Positions 1 through 8,813 of a stretch of 64,000 nt of DNA are shown one piece after another. The stretch covers positions 1 to 64,000 of the forward strand of contig SYAL01000032.1 in the NCBI GenBank assembly GCA_005787585.1, in the 5' to 3' direction. Position numbers and translations under genes: made by a program. Position 1 is the first letter of the stretch. Each line of letters starts with the position of its first letter. This stretch comes from Bacteroidota bacterium. Lineage in GTDB: Bacteria; Bacteroidota; Bacteroidia; B-17B0; Aurantibacillaceae. The notes under the pieces were generated by a model. It saw only the letters and a program-made list of their open reading frames with translations. It was not told the origin of the DNA and did no database searches.

Positions 1-819
1 CTCCGTTTGGATTAATAGTAAAATTTTGTCCTGCACAGATTGCACCGCTGTTTACCGTGATGATTGGGTTGGGATTAACGATTAAGCTACTTGTGGCAAA
101 CGCTTGGGATACACAGCCTGCAGTACTTGTACCTGCTACTGTATAAATAGCATTGCTTGGTGGATTTACAACTGAGCTTCCGCCTTGTATGGTATAGGTA
201 TTTGCTCCGTTTGGATTAATCGTAAAGTTTTGTCCTACACAAATCGTTCCGTTGTTTACCGTAATGGTTGGGTTTGGATTAACCGTTAAGTTACTGGTTG
301 CAAAGGCTTGTGATAAGCATCCTGCACTGCTTGATCCTACTACTGAATAACTTGTATTAATAGATGGACTTACCACCGCATTACCTCCTTGTATGGTATA
401 AGTATTTGCTCCGCTTGGATTGATGGTGAAGTTTTGGCCTACACAAATAGCACCACTATTAACCGTGATGATTGGGTTAGGATTAACCGTTAAGTTACTG
501 GTTGCAAAAGCTTGTGATACACATCCTGCCGTGCTTGTTCCTGATACTGTATAAGAAGTGTTCGCTGCTGGACTAACCACTGCATTACCGCCTTGTATGG
601 TATAGGTATTTGCTCCGTTTGGATTAATCGTGAAGTTTTGTCCTGCACAAATTGCACCTGAGTTTACTGTGATTATTGGGTTTGCATTAACAATTAAATT
701 TGTTGTTGCTGAACCAATACAGCCAGCTGCTGTTCCTGTTAATGAATATGAGGTGTTTGATGCTGGTGATAAAGTTATACTTGATGCTGTAGATGCATTA
801 CTCCATGTATAAGTATTAG
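1..819 (-). repeat. Tandem 204-bp Ig-like repeat units inside the giant gene
   Basis: The string gctccgtttggattaat or a close variant recurs with its ctccg at 1, 205, 409 and 613, a period of exactly 204 bp (68 codons); a diverged copy follows 207 bp later at 820. Each unit encodes a domain with two spaced cysteines (ICxGQNFTINPNG and AGCVSQAFAT) and the linker NLTVNPNP. The first three full units are nearly identical at DNA level, so they are recent duplications. The array continues beyond base 1. Confidence 0.9.
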
Positions 820-3800
820 CTCCATTAGCAACTAATGTGGCTGTTTGGCCAACACAAATTGCACTTGAACCTGAGATGCTTACCACTGGTAATGGATTAA
901 CATTTACAGTTGCTAAAGTACTTGTTCCAATACAGCCCGCTGTGGTTGTAAATGCAACTGAATAACTTGTTGTTACTGTTGGGTTAATGGTTATACTTTG
1001 CGTATTTGCTCCGTTTGACCAAGTGTATGATGCAACTGAAATTGGTTGGTATCGTATAATTACAACACCTGAACCTCCATTTTTACCAACCCATTGAACT
1101 AAGCCTCCACCGCCGCCATTTCCTCTATTCGGAGCGCCATCCTGACCAACAGAAGAACCTCCAGTTGCTGGTGTACCATTAACTCCTCCAGATCTTGCTG
1201 ATCCTGGACCTCCAACTGCATAATAAACCGGGGCACCTGATATAGTTGATAATAATCCAGCGCCAGCATTACCTGCTGTGCCACCTGAATTAGCTGAAGC
1301 ATTTCCTCCAACACTTGTTGCACCGCCACCGCCACCACCGGGGTAACCTGGACCTGTATTGTTTCCAAAACCACCACTACTTCCTTGCCCTGCAACAAAA
1401 CTACTAGTTGGTGAAGCCGTTCCATAGCCATTTCCGCCACCAGAACCACCATTGGTTCCTAATGCAGAGTGCCTGCCCGTTCCACCACCAATAGCAACTA
1501 CGGAGTTAAATGAAGAATTTGCTCCATTTGATCCGCCTCCATCGCTTGATGATTCACCATTTCCGCCGGCACCCACTACAACTGCAAAAGTTCCAGAAAC
1601 ATTAGCTGAACCTAATATTGCGCCACCGGCACCGCCGCCGCCGCCAAAACCACCAGATCCGCCGCCACCAGCAACTACCAAATACTCAATATTTTGATTA
1701 GAAGGCGCGTTAAACGTTCCGTTCGAAGTAAATGTATGAATAGTGTAGCCATTTGAATAGGTAATTACACCTCCTGTTGCAGGAGTAGAAGAAATTGCCG
1801 TATTTAAAGTTACAGTAATACCTGCACAAACTGTGCTCATACCAGTAATTGGCGCTTGCAATTGAGTTACAGATAATGTAATTGGGCTAATTAATGGTGA
1901 TGAACATCCTGATGTGTTAGACAAAACCACTGAATAATTTGTATTTGTATTTGGTGTTACAACGATGCTAGAAGAATTTGCACCGCCATTTGACCAAGTA
2001 TATGTATAATTTTGAGAAGCTGGAATTAGATATTTAACAATAACAATACCTGAACCGCCACTACCTCCTGGATTACCAAGATTTCCTGTACCAGCGCCAC
2101 CTCCACCAGTATTTGGCGAACCATTTCTATTTCGGCCATCGGAAGGATTTGTTCCGCCCATGGCGCCACCACCTAAACCACCAGCACCAGCACTTGCCAT
2201 ACCACTGTATGAACCAGCACCACCACCACCACCATAGTAAGTAGCTGTTCCAGAAATTGCACTTTGTATTCCATTACCGCCAACACCTAATGTTCCGGCC
2301 GATCCATTTGTACCTGCTGCACCGGCTCCGCCGCCACCACCACCTGAGTAATGTGGACCTCCATCGTTAACGTTTGAACCACCAGCAAAACCTTGGCCTG
2401 CAGTTCCTGCTCCACCTAAACCGCTTCTTACTCCACCGCCGCCACTACCGCCGACGTTACCATTTCGAACGACTTGAGCTCCTTCACTTCCAGATCCGCC
2501 GCCACCCAAAGCGACAAGCGAAAAAGCAGAAGAATTTTGACCATTATTACCTGGGGTTGATAGGTTATTTGCAGGAGTTCCTGCACCACCGGCTCCAACA
2601 GTAATTGTATAAACTTGACCGCCCACTAAATTTGTAGTTCCGGTTAAAACACCGCCGCCGCCACCGCCTCCAGTTCCATTAGAAGTACCTGAACCACCGC
2701 CACCTGCAACGATTAAATATTCAACCGAAACTGCAGAAGGGGGAGTAAAAGTAGATGCACCTACATTAGTAAATGTATGAATTGCATAACCATTTAAAAT
2801 TGTCATAGAACCACCAGTACCTAAAATTGGGGCAGATGCTGTTAAAGTAGCAGATTGGCCATTGCAAATTAAAGAAGGTGATGCAGTAACTAAAATATTT
2901 AAAGGCGTAACAGATAAAGTAATTGGAGAACTATTTGCTGAACAACCCGCAGAATTTGTTAAGACTACTGAATAAGAAGTATTAACTGTTGGAGAAACCA
3001 CAATACTAGATGAGTTTGCGCCACCATTTGACCAAGTATAACTATAAGTTAGGTTGCTAACGCTAGGTAAATTATATTTAATGATTACAATACCTGAGCC
3101 TCCAGCGCCACTAGTTTGATTATCATGATTAGACCCGTTTCCTCCAGCACCAGTGTTATTTGGACAAGGGTCTTCTGCTGTTTGAGTAAGTTTTTTTACA
3201 GTTCCATTTCTTGTGAATGGTAAAGAGGAAGAAAAATTATTTGGAATGTCAAACCCACCTGCTCCACCACCACCAACATATCCGTTAACACCAATCGAAA
3301 ACCCGAATATAGCGCCAACGTTAAGACCTTCTCCTCCTGCACCAACATTTCCTGGGCTTGCATTGCCACCTGCACCACCTGCACCACCTCCGCCTCCGGC
3401 ATAACCTGATATTGCTGTTCCTCCGGCATATCCTTGACCAGAAATTGGTACTCCTGCTCCAACACTATTAACACCGCCATCACTTGTACTTTGACCAGCA
3501 CCAGATCCGCCAGTATATGTAGTAGAACCGGGAGGTAATGCGGTATTAACCCAACCTGTTCCTCCGCTTCCTCCTATTGCAGTTAGTCCAAAAGCTGAAC
3601 TGTTAACACCATTATTACCGGGACCATCATTAGAAGCTCCTAATCTTGCGGCCCCACCAGCACCTACATTTATACTATAAGTTTGACCTGGGGTTACAGA
3701 AATAGTTCCGGTTAAAACACCGCCCCCACCTCCACCACCGCCATTATCTACTCCGCCTGAACCTCCGCCAGCTACTATTAAATATTGTAAAGATGTAACG

Positions 3801-6800
3801 CCTGCAGGAACTGTAATTGAATTTGCTCCAACTTGTGTATAAGTTTGTATTGTTAGTGAACTTCCAAGTGCAATAGCAGTTAATGTAGCAGATGAACAAT
3901 TTGGTATGGTGCCAGGATTTAAAATTTGAATATTTAAAGGCGTAACAGATAAAGTAATTACGCTACTATTGCCTGAACAGCCCGTTGTATTTGTTAAAGT
4001 TACTGAATATGTAGTATTTATAGTTGGTGAAACAACAATGCTAGAAGAATTAGCACCATTAGACCAAGTATACGAGTAAGCTGGGTTAGCAGGCATTAAA
4101 TATTTTATTAATACGATACCTGAACCGCCATTACCGCCATTATTATTACTATTATAATGGGATCCGCCGCCGCCGCCGCCGCCAGTGTTTGCGCCAGCGT
4201 TACCTCCTGGCCTGTTTGTCTGTGAATTTTGGTTTCCACCGCCACCAGGTGATCCATTATTGAATCCAGCTCCACCAGTTGTTACTCCAACAGCACCGCC
4301 GCCGCCACCACCTATTCCACCATTACCTCCGTTTGAAACATAACCTGAACCGCCACCGCCTCCAGCCCAATAGAAAGGACTAATTGCGAGGTGTCTAATT
4401 CCAGGGCCACCAGTTGCCGGCTGGGTTAAACCGCCGCCACCAGCACCGCCGCCACCACCTGGATACCATGCCCATATTCCGAAAGAGCCATTATACCCTT
4501 GACCTACAGTCCCAACTCCAGCACTACCACCGCCGTATCCGCCGCCGCCGGTACTTCCACCGTTAGGAGCTTGAGCACCTCCTGATGCTCCGCCGCCACT
4601 TCCCCCATTTCCAGCAGGATTAGTAGATCCATCATGATTTGATGCGCCGCCGCCACCCCCAATAGCAGTAAAAGAAAATGCAGATGAATTTTGTCCATTA
4701 AAGCCTCTAACTTGGCCAACACCTGCAGGAGCTCCGTTACCACCTGCGCCAATTACAATATTATATGAACCAGTATTTACAACTAAATTAGGCGAATAAA
4801 TAACTCCGCCGCCGCCGCCGCCACCGCCCATATCGCTTCCGCCGCCGCCACCGCCTGCTACTATTAAAGCTTGTACCGCGCCAGTTAAAGGCATATTAAA
4901 TGTCCCTGTAGAAGTAAAGGTATGAATGACATAGCCGTTTGAGTAGGTGATAACTCCGCCAGAACCTATCATTGGAGCTGAAGCAGTTAATGTAGCGGAA
5001 GTACAATTAGGAATAGTACCCGGATTAATGATTGAAATAGTTGGCACAACATTTACGACCACTGTTCTAAATTCTGAAATAAAACAACCGTTAGGCGCAG
5101 TACCGATTACTGTATAAGTAGTTGTTATGGAAGGGGTAACCGAAATAGTCGCGTTATTACTTCCAGTGCTCCAAGTATAAGAACTTGCGCCACTTGCAGT
5201 TAAAACTACCGGGCCGCCACCAGGACAAATTGCACTAGGATTACTAATTGCTAAAGGTGGTGCCGAAACTAATACCGAAACAGGAGTAGCGCAACCGAAT
5301 TGATTTGATACGGTATAAGAAGCCGATGTTGTAGGCGTAAAAGGAACTCCGTTTGAAATACCACCAGACCAAGAATAAGAATGCAAAGAAAAATTTCTGT
5401 CGGCAGCAATTTGAGCTTGAGATCTGCTTGTATTCCAAACTTTTACCTCATCAATTTTACCACCAAATATATTACATTGGCAAGAATTTGGCTCTTGGCG
5501 ACCGATATTTATATTACCAGCATTAAAAGATAATGTATTGTTAATTGATATTTGATTAGAAAAAACACCATTAATATAAAATTTTAATATGCCATTTGTG
5601 CCATTATGTTCCCAAGTTACAGCCACATGCGACCAAACATTAATTGGCACAGAGGCTGTGCTATATTGCCAATTAGTATTTGGATTATAAAACCCTAAGC
5701 CCGGTTGTCCGTTTGCATGCGTTTGGAATAAAAAATTATAACTTGCTCTATCAATAATTGTGTTATTTGAATTATCGGTAGGGTAAACCCAAGCCTCGAT
5801 AGTTAATGAATTTTGAAGTGACGATAAAATTGGTGCATCGGCAATATTTACATAACTGTTTGAATTATTGTAAGTTAATGCATTACCTGCAGAAGGAAGA
5901 ATTGATGCAGTTGATGCGCCCCATACAGGAGTATTTACTAATGTACCAGTTAAATTATTTCCACTTAAATCTGCGGTATTAAGACCAGTTCCTTCGTCAA
6001 ATTTGTAATATGCAACTAAGTTAGGAATTGAGTTAGGAATTAAACCACCACCACTAGCAATTAAGGTTGCGGGAAAACCAGCGCACACAGTAGGCGTGTT
6101 TACTGTTAAAGTAGCTGTTTGTGGGTTAACCGTTAAATTTTGACTTGAACTTAAACCAGAGCAAGCTGCAGTAGAAGTAACCACAACTGTGTAACCAGAA
6201 GTTACAGTAGGAGAAACAACAATACTAGAAGTTGTTGCGCCAGTAGACCAACTAAAGGTAACCCCAGCTATTGGAGAAGGAATGCCTTGAAAAGCTATTG
6301 GAGTAGTTACCGGAGGAGCTGAAGTCATATTGAAACGAATTCTGCCATTTCCGCCAGCGCCACCATTACCGCCGCCATTACCAGTACCTAGCGCGCCACC
6401 AGAAACTGCTATGCTATTTCCTGCACCAGAAAACGTATTTAATCCTAATTCTATTGTGCCGCCTGAACCTCCTGCGCCGCCACCCATACCGCTTCCACTA
6501 CCACCACCAGCATTACTTCCATTACCACCATTTTCGCCATTACTATAAATATTTCCATTAATAGTTATTGAAACTGCAGAAATATAAATAATACCACCAC
6601 CATTTCCACCTTTTCCTGGGGAACCACCATCTTCATCTCCACCACCTTCGCCACCTGCTCCACCAAAATATAAACGTGTAACTCCAGGGTTGCTAATCGT
6701 ATCGCCTTTTCTACCTTTAAAATGACTACCCCAATCAGCTCCATCAGTACCTAAAGAGCCGTAAGAACCTCCTCCGCCACCAGCTGCATCACCAGTACCA

Positions 6801-7564
6801 GTGCCACCGCCACCGCCATTGCCATTTGGTAAATTCCAATACCCATTTGAGCCATTTGAATTACCGCCAATAAACCCTTGTCCATAAATACCTTCACCCT
6901 GAGCGCCATTTTTATTTCTCCATAAGGCAGCATGAGATAAACCTCTATATCCTTTAGCTGATGCAGAAATAATACCGCCAGAATTAACAGTTAAATTTCC
7001 GTTTGATCTAAAACACAAAACGCCACCTGTAGTTCCATCCCAGTTACTACAAGTTAAAAGACCACCATTATTAACAGTTACGTTAGAATAATTAGGCACC
7101 AAAATAACTTGATGCTTTGTAGCCGCATTTACTAAATAAGTATTTACTAAAGGCTGAGTAAACGTTAATGTGTTTGACGAAATAGCTGAAATAATTCTAA
7201 ACTCATATCTACCGGTAACGTTTGAATTACTTTTAGTAGAATCTTGCATGCTAATAATTAATACCTCGTTACCAATTGCAAAACCAGAAGCGCTTGCTAC
7301 TTGAATTGAGTTGCTGCCTACTACACCAATTGCACCAAAAACTGCAGAGCGTGTAGCATCTACCGAAGTGGTTCCACTAACTGTTAAGGCACCTTGGTTA
7401 CCGTTACCATAATTTGGTTGAACGGCAAGTGCAGTTAACGTTACTTGGTCGTTTGCACAAATTGATCCAGACCCAGATTTAAATGTATAAAGGGCGCATT
7501 GAGAATAAATGCTAGATAAGTTTAGTAAAAAAAATACTGCTAATAAAAGTTTGATTTTGTTCAT
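1..7564 (-). CDS. Giant secreted repeat protein with glycine-rich, LamG-like and Ig-like domains (C-terminus beyond window)
   Basis: The reading frame is open from the ATG at 7564 to base 1, about 2521 codons, and I read it in frame through every section. Residues 1-22 form a Sec signal peptide, probably cut before Gln in IYSQ. Next come a conserved N-terminal region and a first, irregular glycine-rich stretch (about 200-410). An Ig-like domain follows, then a LamG/concanavalin-like domain (about 505-725, YYKFDEGTG... IDEVKVWN). After that come four modules, each an Ig-like domain plus a glycine-rich domain that opens YLIVAGGG and closes GGSGIVIIKY, and finally Ig-like repeats of 68-69 residues. 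These features suggest a cell-surface adhesin. Export by type IX secretion is inferred from phylum and from PorT/PorE-like genes nearby; the C-terminal sorting domain that would prove it lies outside. Local GC is raised by glycine codons. Confidence 0.9.
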   Translation of the reverse strand, partial: MNKIKLLLAVFFLLNLSSIYSQCALYTFKSGSGSICANDQVTLTALAVQPNYGNGNQGALTVSGTTSVDATRSAVFGAIGVVGSNSIQVASASGFAIGNEVLIISMQDSTKSNSNVTGRYEFRIISAISSNTLTFTQPLVNTYLVNAATKHQVILVPNYSNVTVNNGGLLTCSNWDGTTGGVLCFRSNGNLTVNSGGIISASAKGYRGLSHAALWRNKNGAQGEGIYGQGFIGGNSNGSNGYWNLPNGNGGGGGTGTGDAAGGGGGSYGSLGTDGADWGSHFKGRKGDTISNPGVTRLYFGGAGGEGGGDEDGGSPGKGGNGGGIIYISAVSITINGNIYSNGENGGNGSNAGGGSGSGMGGGAGGSGGTIELGLNTFSGAGNSIAVSGGALGTGNGGGNGGAGGNGRIRFNMTSAPPVTTPIAFQGIPSPIAGVTFSWSTGATTSSIVVSPTVTSGYTVVVTSTAACSGLSSSQNLTVNPQTATLTVNTPTVCAGFPATLIASGGGLIPNSIPNLVAYYKFDEGTGLNTADLSGNNLTGTLVNTPVWGASTASILPSAGNALTYNNSNSYVNIADAPILSSLQNSLTIEAWVYPTDNSNNTIIDRASYNFLFQTHANGQPGLGFYNPNTNWQYSTASVPINVWSHVAVTWEHNGTNGILKFYINGVFSNQISINNTLSFNAGNINIGRQEPNSCQCNIFGGKIDEVKVWNTSRSQAQIAADRNFSLHSYSWSGGISNGVPFTPTTSASYTVSNQFGCATPVSVLVSAPPLAISNPSAICPGGGPVVLTASGASSYTWSTGSNNATISVTPSITTTYTVIGTAPNGCFISEFRTVVVNVVPTISIINPGTIPNCTSATLTASAPMIGSGGVITYSNGYVIHTFTSTGTFNMPLTGAVQALIVAGGGGGGSDMGGGGGGGGVIYSPNLVVNTGSYNIVIGAGGNGAPAGVGQVRGFNGQNSSAFSFTAIGGGGGASNHDGSTNPAGNGGSGGGASGGAQAPNGGSTGGGGYGGGSAGVGTVGQGYNGSFGIWAWYPGGGGGAGGGGLTQPATGGPGIRHLAISPFYWAGGGGGSGYVSNGGNGGIGGGGGGAVGVTTGGAGFNNGSPGGGGNQNSQTNRPGGNAGANTGGGGGGGSHYNSNNNGGNGGSGIVLIKYLMPANPAYSYTWSNGANSSSIVVSPTINTTYSVTLTNTTGCSGNSSVITLSVTPLNIQILNPGTIPNCSSATLTAIALGSSLTIQTYTQVGANSITVPAGVTSLQYLIVAGGGSGGVDNGGGGGGGGVLTGTISVTPGQTYSINVGAGGAARLGASNDGPGNNGVNSSAFGLTAIGGSGGTGWVNTALPPGSTTYTGGSGAGQSTSDGGVNSVGAGVPISGQGYAGGTAISGYAGGGGGAGGAGGNASPGNVGAGGEGLNVGAIFGFSIGVNGYVGGGGAGGFDIPNNFSSSLPFTRNGTVKKLTQTAEDPCPNNTGAGGNGSNHDNQTSGAGGSGIVIIKYNLPSVSNLTYSYTWSNGGANSSSIVVSPTVNTSYSVVLTNSAGCSANSSPITLSVTPLNILVTASPSLICNGQSATLTASAPILGTGGSMTILNGYAIHTFTNVGASTFTPPSAVSVEYLIVAGGGGSGTSNGTGGGGGGGVLTGTTNLVGGQVYTITVGAGGAGTPANNLSTPGNNGQNSSAFSLVALGGGGSGSEGAQVVRNGNVGGSGGGGVRSGLGGAGTAGQGFAGGSNVNDGGPHYSGGGGGGAGAAGTNGSAGTLGVGGNGIQSAISGTATYYGGGGGAGSYSGMASAGAGGLGGGAMGGTNPSDGRNRNGSPNTGGGGAGTGNLGNPGGSGGSGIVIVKYLIPASQNYTYTWSNGGANSSSIVVTPNTNTNYSVVLSNTSGCSSPLISPITLSVTQLQAPITGMSTVCAGITVTLNTAISSTPATGGVITYSNGYTIHTFTSNGTFNAPSNQNIEYLVVAGGGGSGGFGGGGGAGGAILGSANVSGTFAVVVGAGGNGESSSDGGGSNGANSSFNSVVAIGGGTGRHSALGTNGGSGGGNGYGTASPTSSFVAGQGSSGGFGNNTGPGYPGGGGGGATSVGGNASANSGGTAGNAGAGLLSTISGAPVYYAVGGPGSARSGGVNGTPATGGSSVGQDGAPNRGNGGGGGLVQWVGKNGGSGVVIIRYQPISVASYTWSNGANTQSITINPTVTTSYSVAFTTTAGCIGTSTLATVNVNPLPVVSISGSSAICVGQTATLVANGANTYTWSNASTASSITLSPASNTSYSLTGTAAGCIGSATTNLIVNANPIITVNSGAICAGQNFTINPNGANTYTIQGGNAVVSPAANTSYTVSGTSTAGCVSQAFATSNLTVNPNPIITVNSGAICVGQNFTINPSGANTYTIQGGNAVVSPSINTSYSVVGSSSAGCLSQAFATSNLTVNPNPTITVNNGTICVGQNFTINPNGANTYTIQGGSSVVNPPSNAIYTVAGTSTAGCVSQAFATSSLIVNPNPIITVNSGAICAGQNFTINPNG
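1041..4860 (-). repeat. Four ~1.03-1.09 kb Ig-like plus glycine-rich modules
   Basis: The DNA encoding the conserved YLIVAG start of each glycine-rich domain occurs at about 4857, 3771, 2706 and 1671. The spacings are 1086, 1065 and 1035 bp, all multiples of three. Each copy ends with a GGSGIVIIKY-like strand followed by YTWSNGANSSSIVV. The copies are clearly homologous but diverged. Several contain short CCG/GCC triplet runs encoding polyglycine, for example around 4163-4183 and 4808-4822. Confidence 0.85.
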
Positions 7565-7944
7565 TTTGGTTTTTTTAAAATTATTGATTATTAAAAATTA
7601 TGCGCGTTATTATAAAGTTAAGTTTAAGTTCTTTTAAATTAAAATTACAAATAAACACATATATAAATTGACATAAAAATTCTTTTTTTTTTACTGTATA
7701 AAAATAGTTTAATAAACGCTTGTTTTTTATCGGTTAAAGCCCTGTTTTTGTAAGCGAAATGGCTTTTGTAGAATAAATTAAAAACTGTTAGAATTGGCTG
7801 AATTATAAACTAATTAAATTAAAGTCTTGTGAATTAGTTTTTGTTTTAGCACAAATTAAACTGATTTTTATAAGATGAGTATGAAATAAATTATACTTGT
7901 ACATTCGCCCGATCAATTGTAAGTTTGTAAAATTAAAAATTAAA
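7565..7944. other. 380-bp divergent intergenic region
   Basis: This gap separates the divergent giant gene (minus) and the SDR gene (plus) and must hold both promoters. It is very AT-rich with poly-T and poly-A tracts. For the minus direction there is a near match to the Bacteroidota -7 element (TTTATTTG, one base off TAnnTTTG) around 7649-7656. No RNA gene or convincing small ORF is visible. Confidence 0.5.
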
Positions 7945-8718
7945 ATGAAAACAGCATTAATAACAGGCGCATCAAATGGTATTGGCCTAGCACTTGCGAA
8001 AGTGCATGCATCAAAAGGAGATAGTTTAGTTTTAGTAGCAAGAAATAAATCTAAGTTGGATGAAATAAAACTTGAGTTTGAAAAAAATTATAAAATTTTG
8101 GTTTATGTAATTGGATTAGATTTGTCCATAAAAAATGCGGCTCAATTAGTTTATGATGAAACCACTCGAAATAATATTCAAATCGACTATTTGATAAACA
8201 ATGCCGGCTTTGGTGATTATGGCATGTTTTGCGAAACCAATTGGGATAAGGAATCTCAAATGATAGATTTAAATATAACTGCACTTACTAATTTTACAAA
8301 ATTGTATTTAAAAGATATGATTAAACGAAAACAAGGAAAGATTATGAATGTTGCATCTACAGCGGCATTTCAATCGGGGCCTTTGATGGCAGTTTACTTT
8401 GCTACCAAAGCATATGTTTTAAGTTTTTCGGAGGCGGTTGATAGTGAAGTTCGGGCATTCGGAATTAGTGTTACAGCTTTATGTCCTGGAGCCACAGAAA
8501 GTGGATTTAAAGAAAATGCAGATATGGGAGAAAGCAAATTATTTAAAAGTAAAAGAATACCTAGTTCGCTGCATGTAGCTGAATTTGGATATAAAGCAAT
8601 GATGAAAGGCAAAACAGTTGCAATACATGGCTTAATAAATTTAATTATGGTGCATGCTATTCGATTTACCCCTCGAGCCCTTGTTGTTAAAATAACAAGA
8701 AGTTTATTAAATAAATAA
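7945..8718 (+). CDS. Short-chain dehydrogenase/reductase
   Basis: A classical SDR of 257 residues. From the chosen ATG it begins MKTALITGASNGIG, with the TGxxxGxG dinucleotide-binding loop at residues 6-14. NNAG lies near 85, the catalytic serine in NVAST at 138, and the YxxxK pair at Tyr151/Lys155. The frame stays open upstream to a TTG at 7897, but those 16 residues precede the universal SDR start and are likely untranslated. It resembles the DltE/YqjQ-like SDRs that reduce small carbonyl substrates, but the substrate cannot be deduced. It is probably monocistronic; the next gene starts 95 bp later behind its own promoter-like element. Confidence 0.92.
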   Translation: MKTALITGASNGIGLALAKVHASKGDSLVLVARNKSKLDEIKLEFEKNYKILVYVIGLDLSIKNAAQLVYDETTRNNIQIDYLINNAGFGDYGMFCETNWDKESQMIDLNITALTNFTKLYLKDMIKRKQGKIMNVASTAAFQSGPLMAVYFATKAYVLSFSEAVDSEVRAFGISVTALCPGATESGFKENADMGESKLFKSKRIPSSLHVAEFGYKAMMKGKTVAIHGLINLIMVHAIRFTPRALVVKITRSLLNK

Positions 8719-8782
8719 TAATTTTTATAGTTAGACGAATTGAAAAATTGTAAATTATACTAATTTATTTCAAATTCAATGT

Positions 8783-8790
8783 TATTTTTG
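8783..8790 (+). promoter_or_regulatory. TAnnTTTG -7 element upstream of the S46 peptidase
   Basis: TATTTTTG matches the Bacteroidota -7 consensus TAnnTTTG and ends 23 bases before the ATG at 8814. No good TTTG lies at the usual -33 spacing, so this is a candidate only. Confidence 0.35.
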
Positions 8791-8813
8791 TTAAGTAATT
8801 AATTTCTATACAT

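Noticed and set aside
1-819. CRISPR-like array
   Set aside because: The 204-bp units are contiguous, coding and in frame, with no unique spacers.
1099-1452. Minus-strand ORFs in the first 7 kb (also 3196-3501, 4504-4752, 5244-5438, 6751-6933)
   Set aside because: They are out of frame with the giant gene, whose frame is open and encodes coherent repeats throughout.
1452-1697. Proline-rich plus-strand ORFs (also 3213-3404 and 6330-6548)
   Set aside because: They are antisense readings of polyglycine-coding DNA in the giant minus-strand gene; proline runs are the complement of glycine codons.
7897-7944. Upstream TTG start for the SDR gene
   Set aside because: It would add 16 residues before the universally N-terminal dinucleotide-binding strand.
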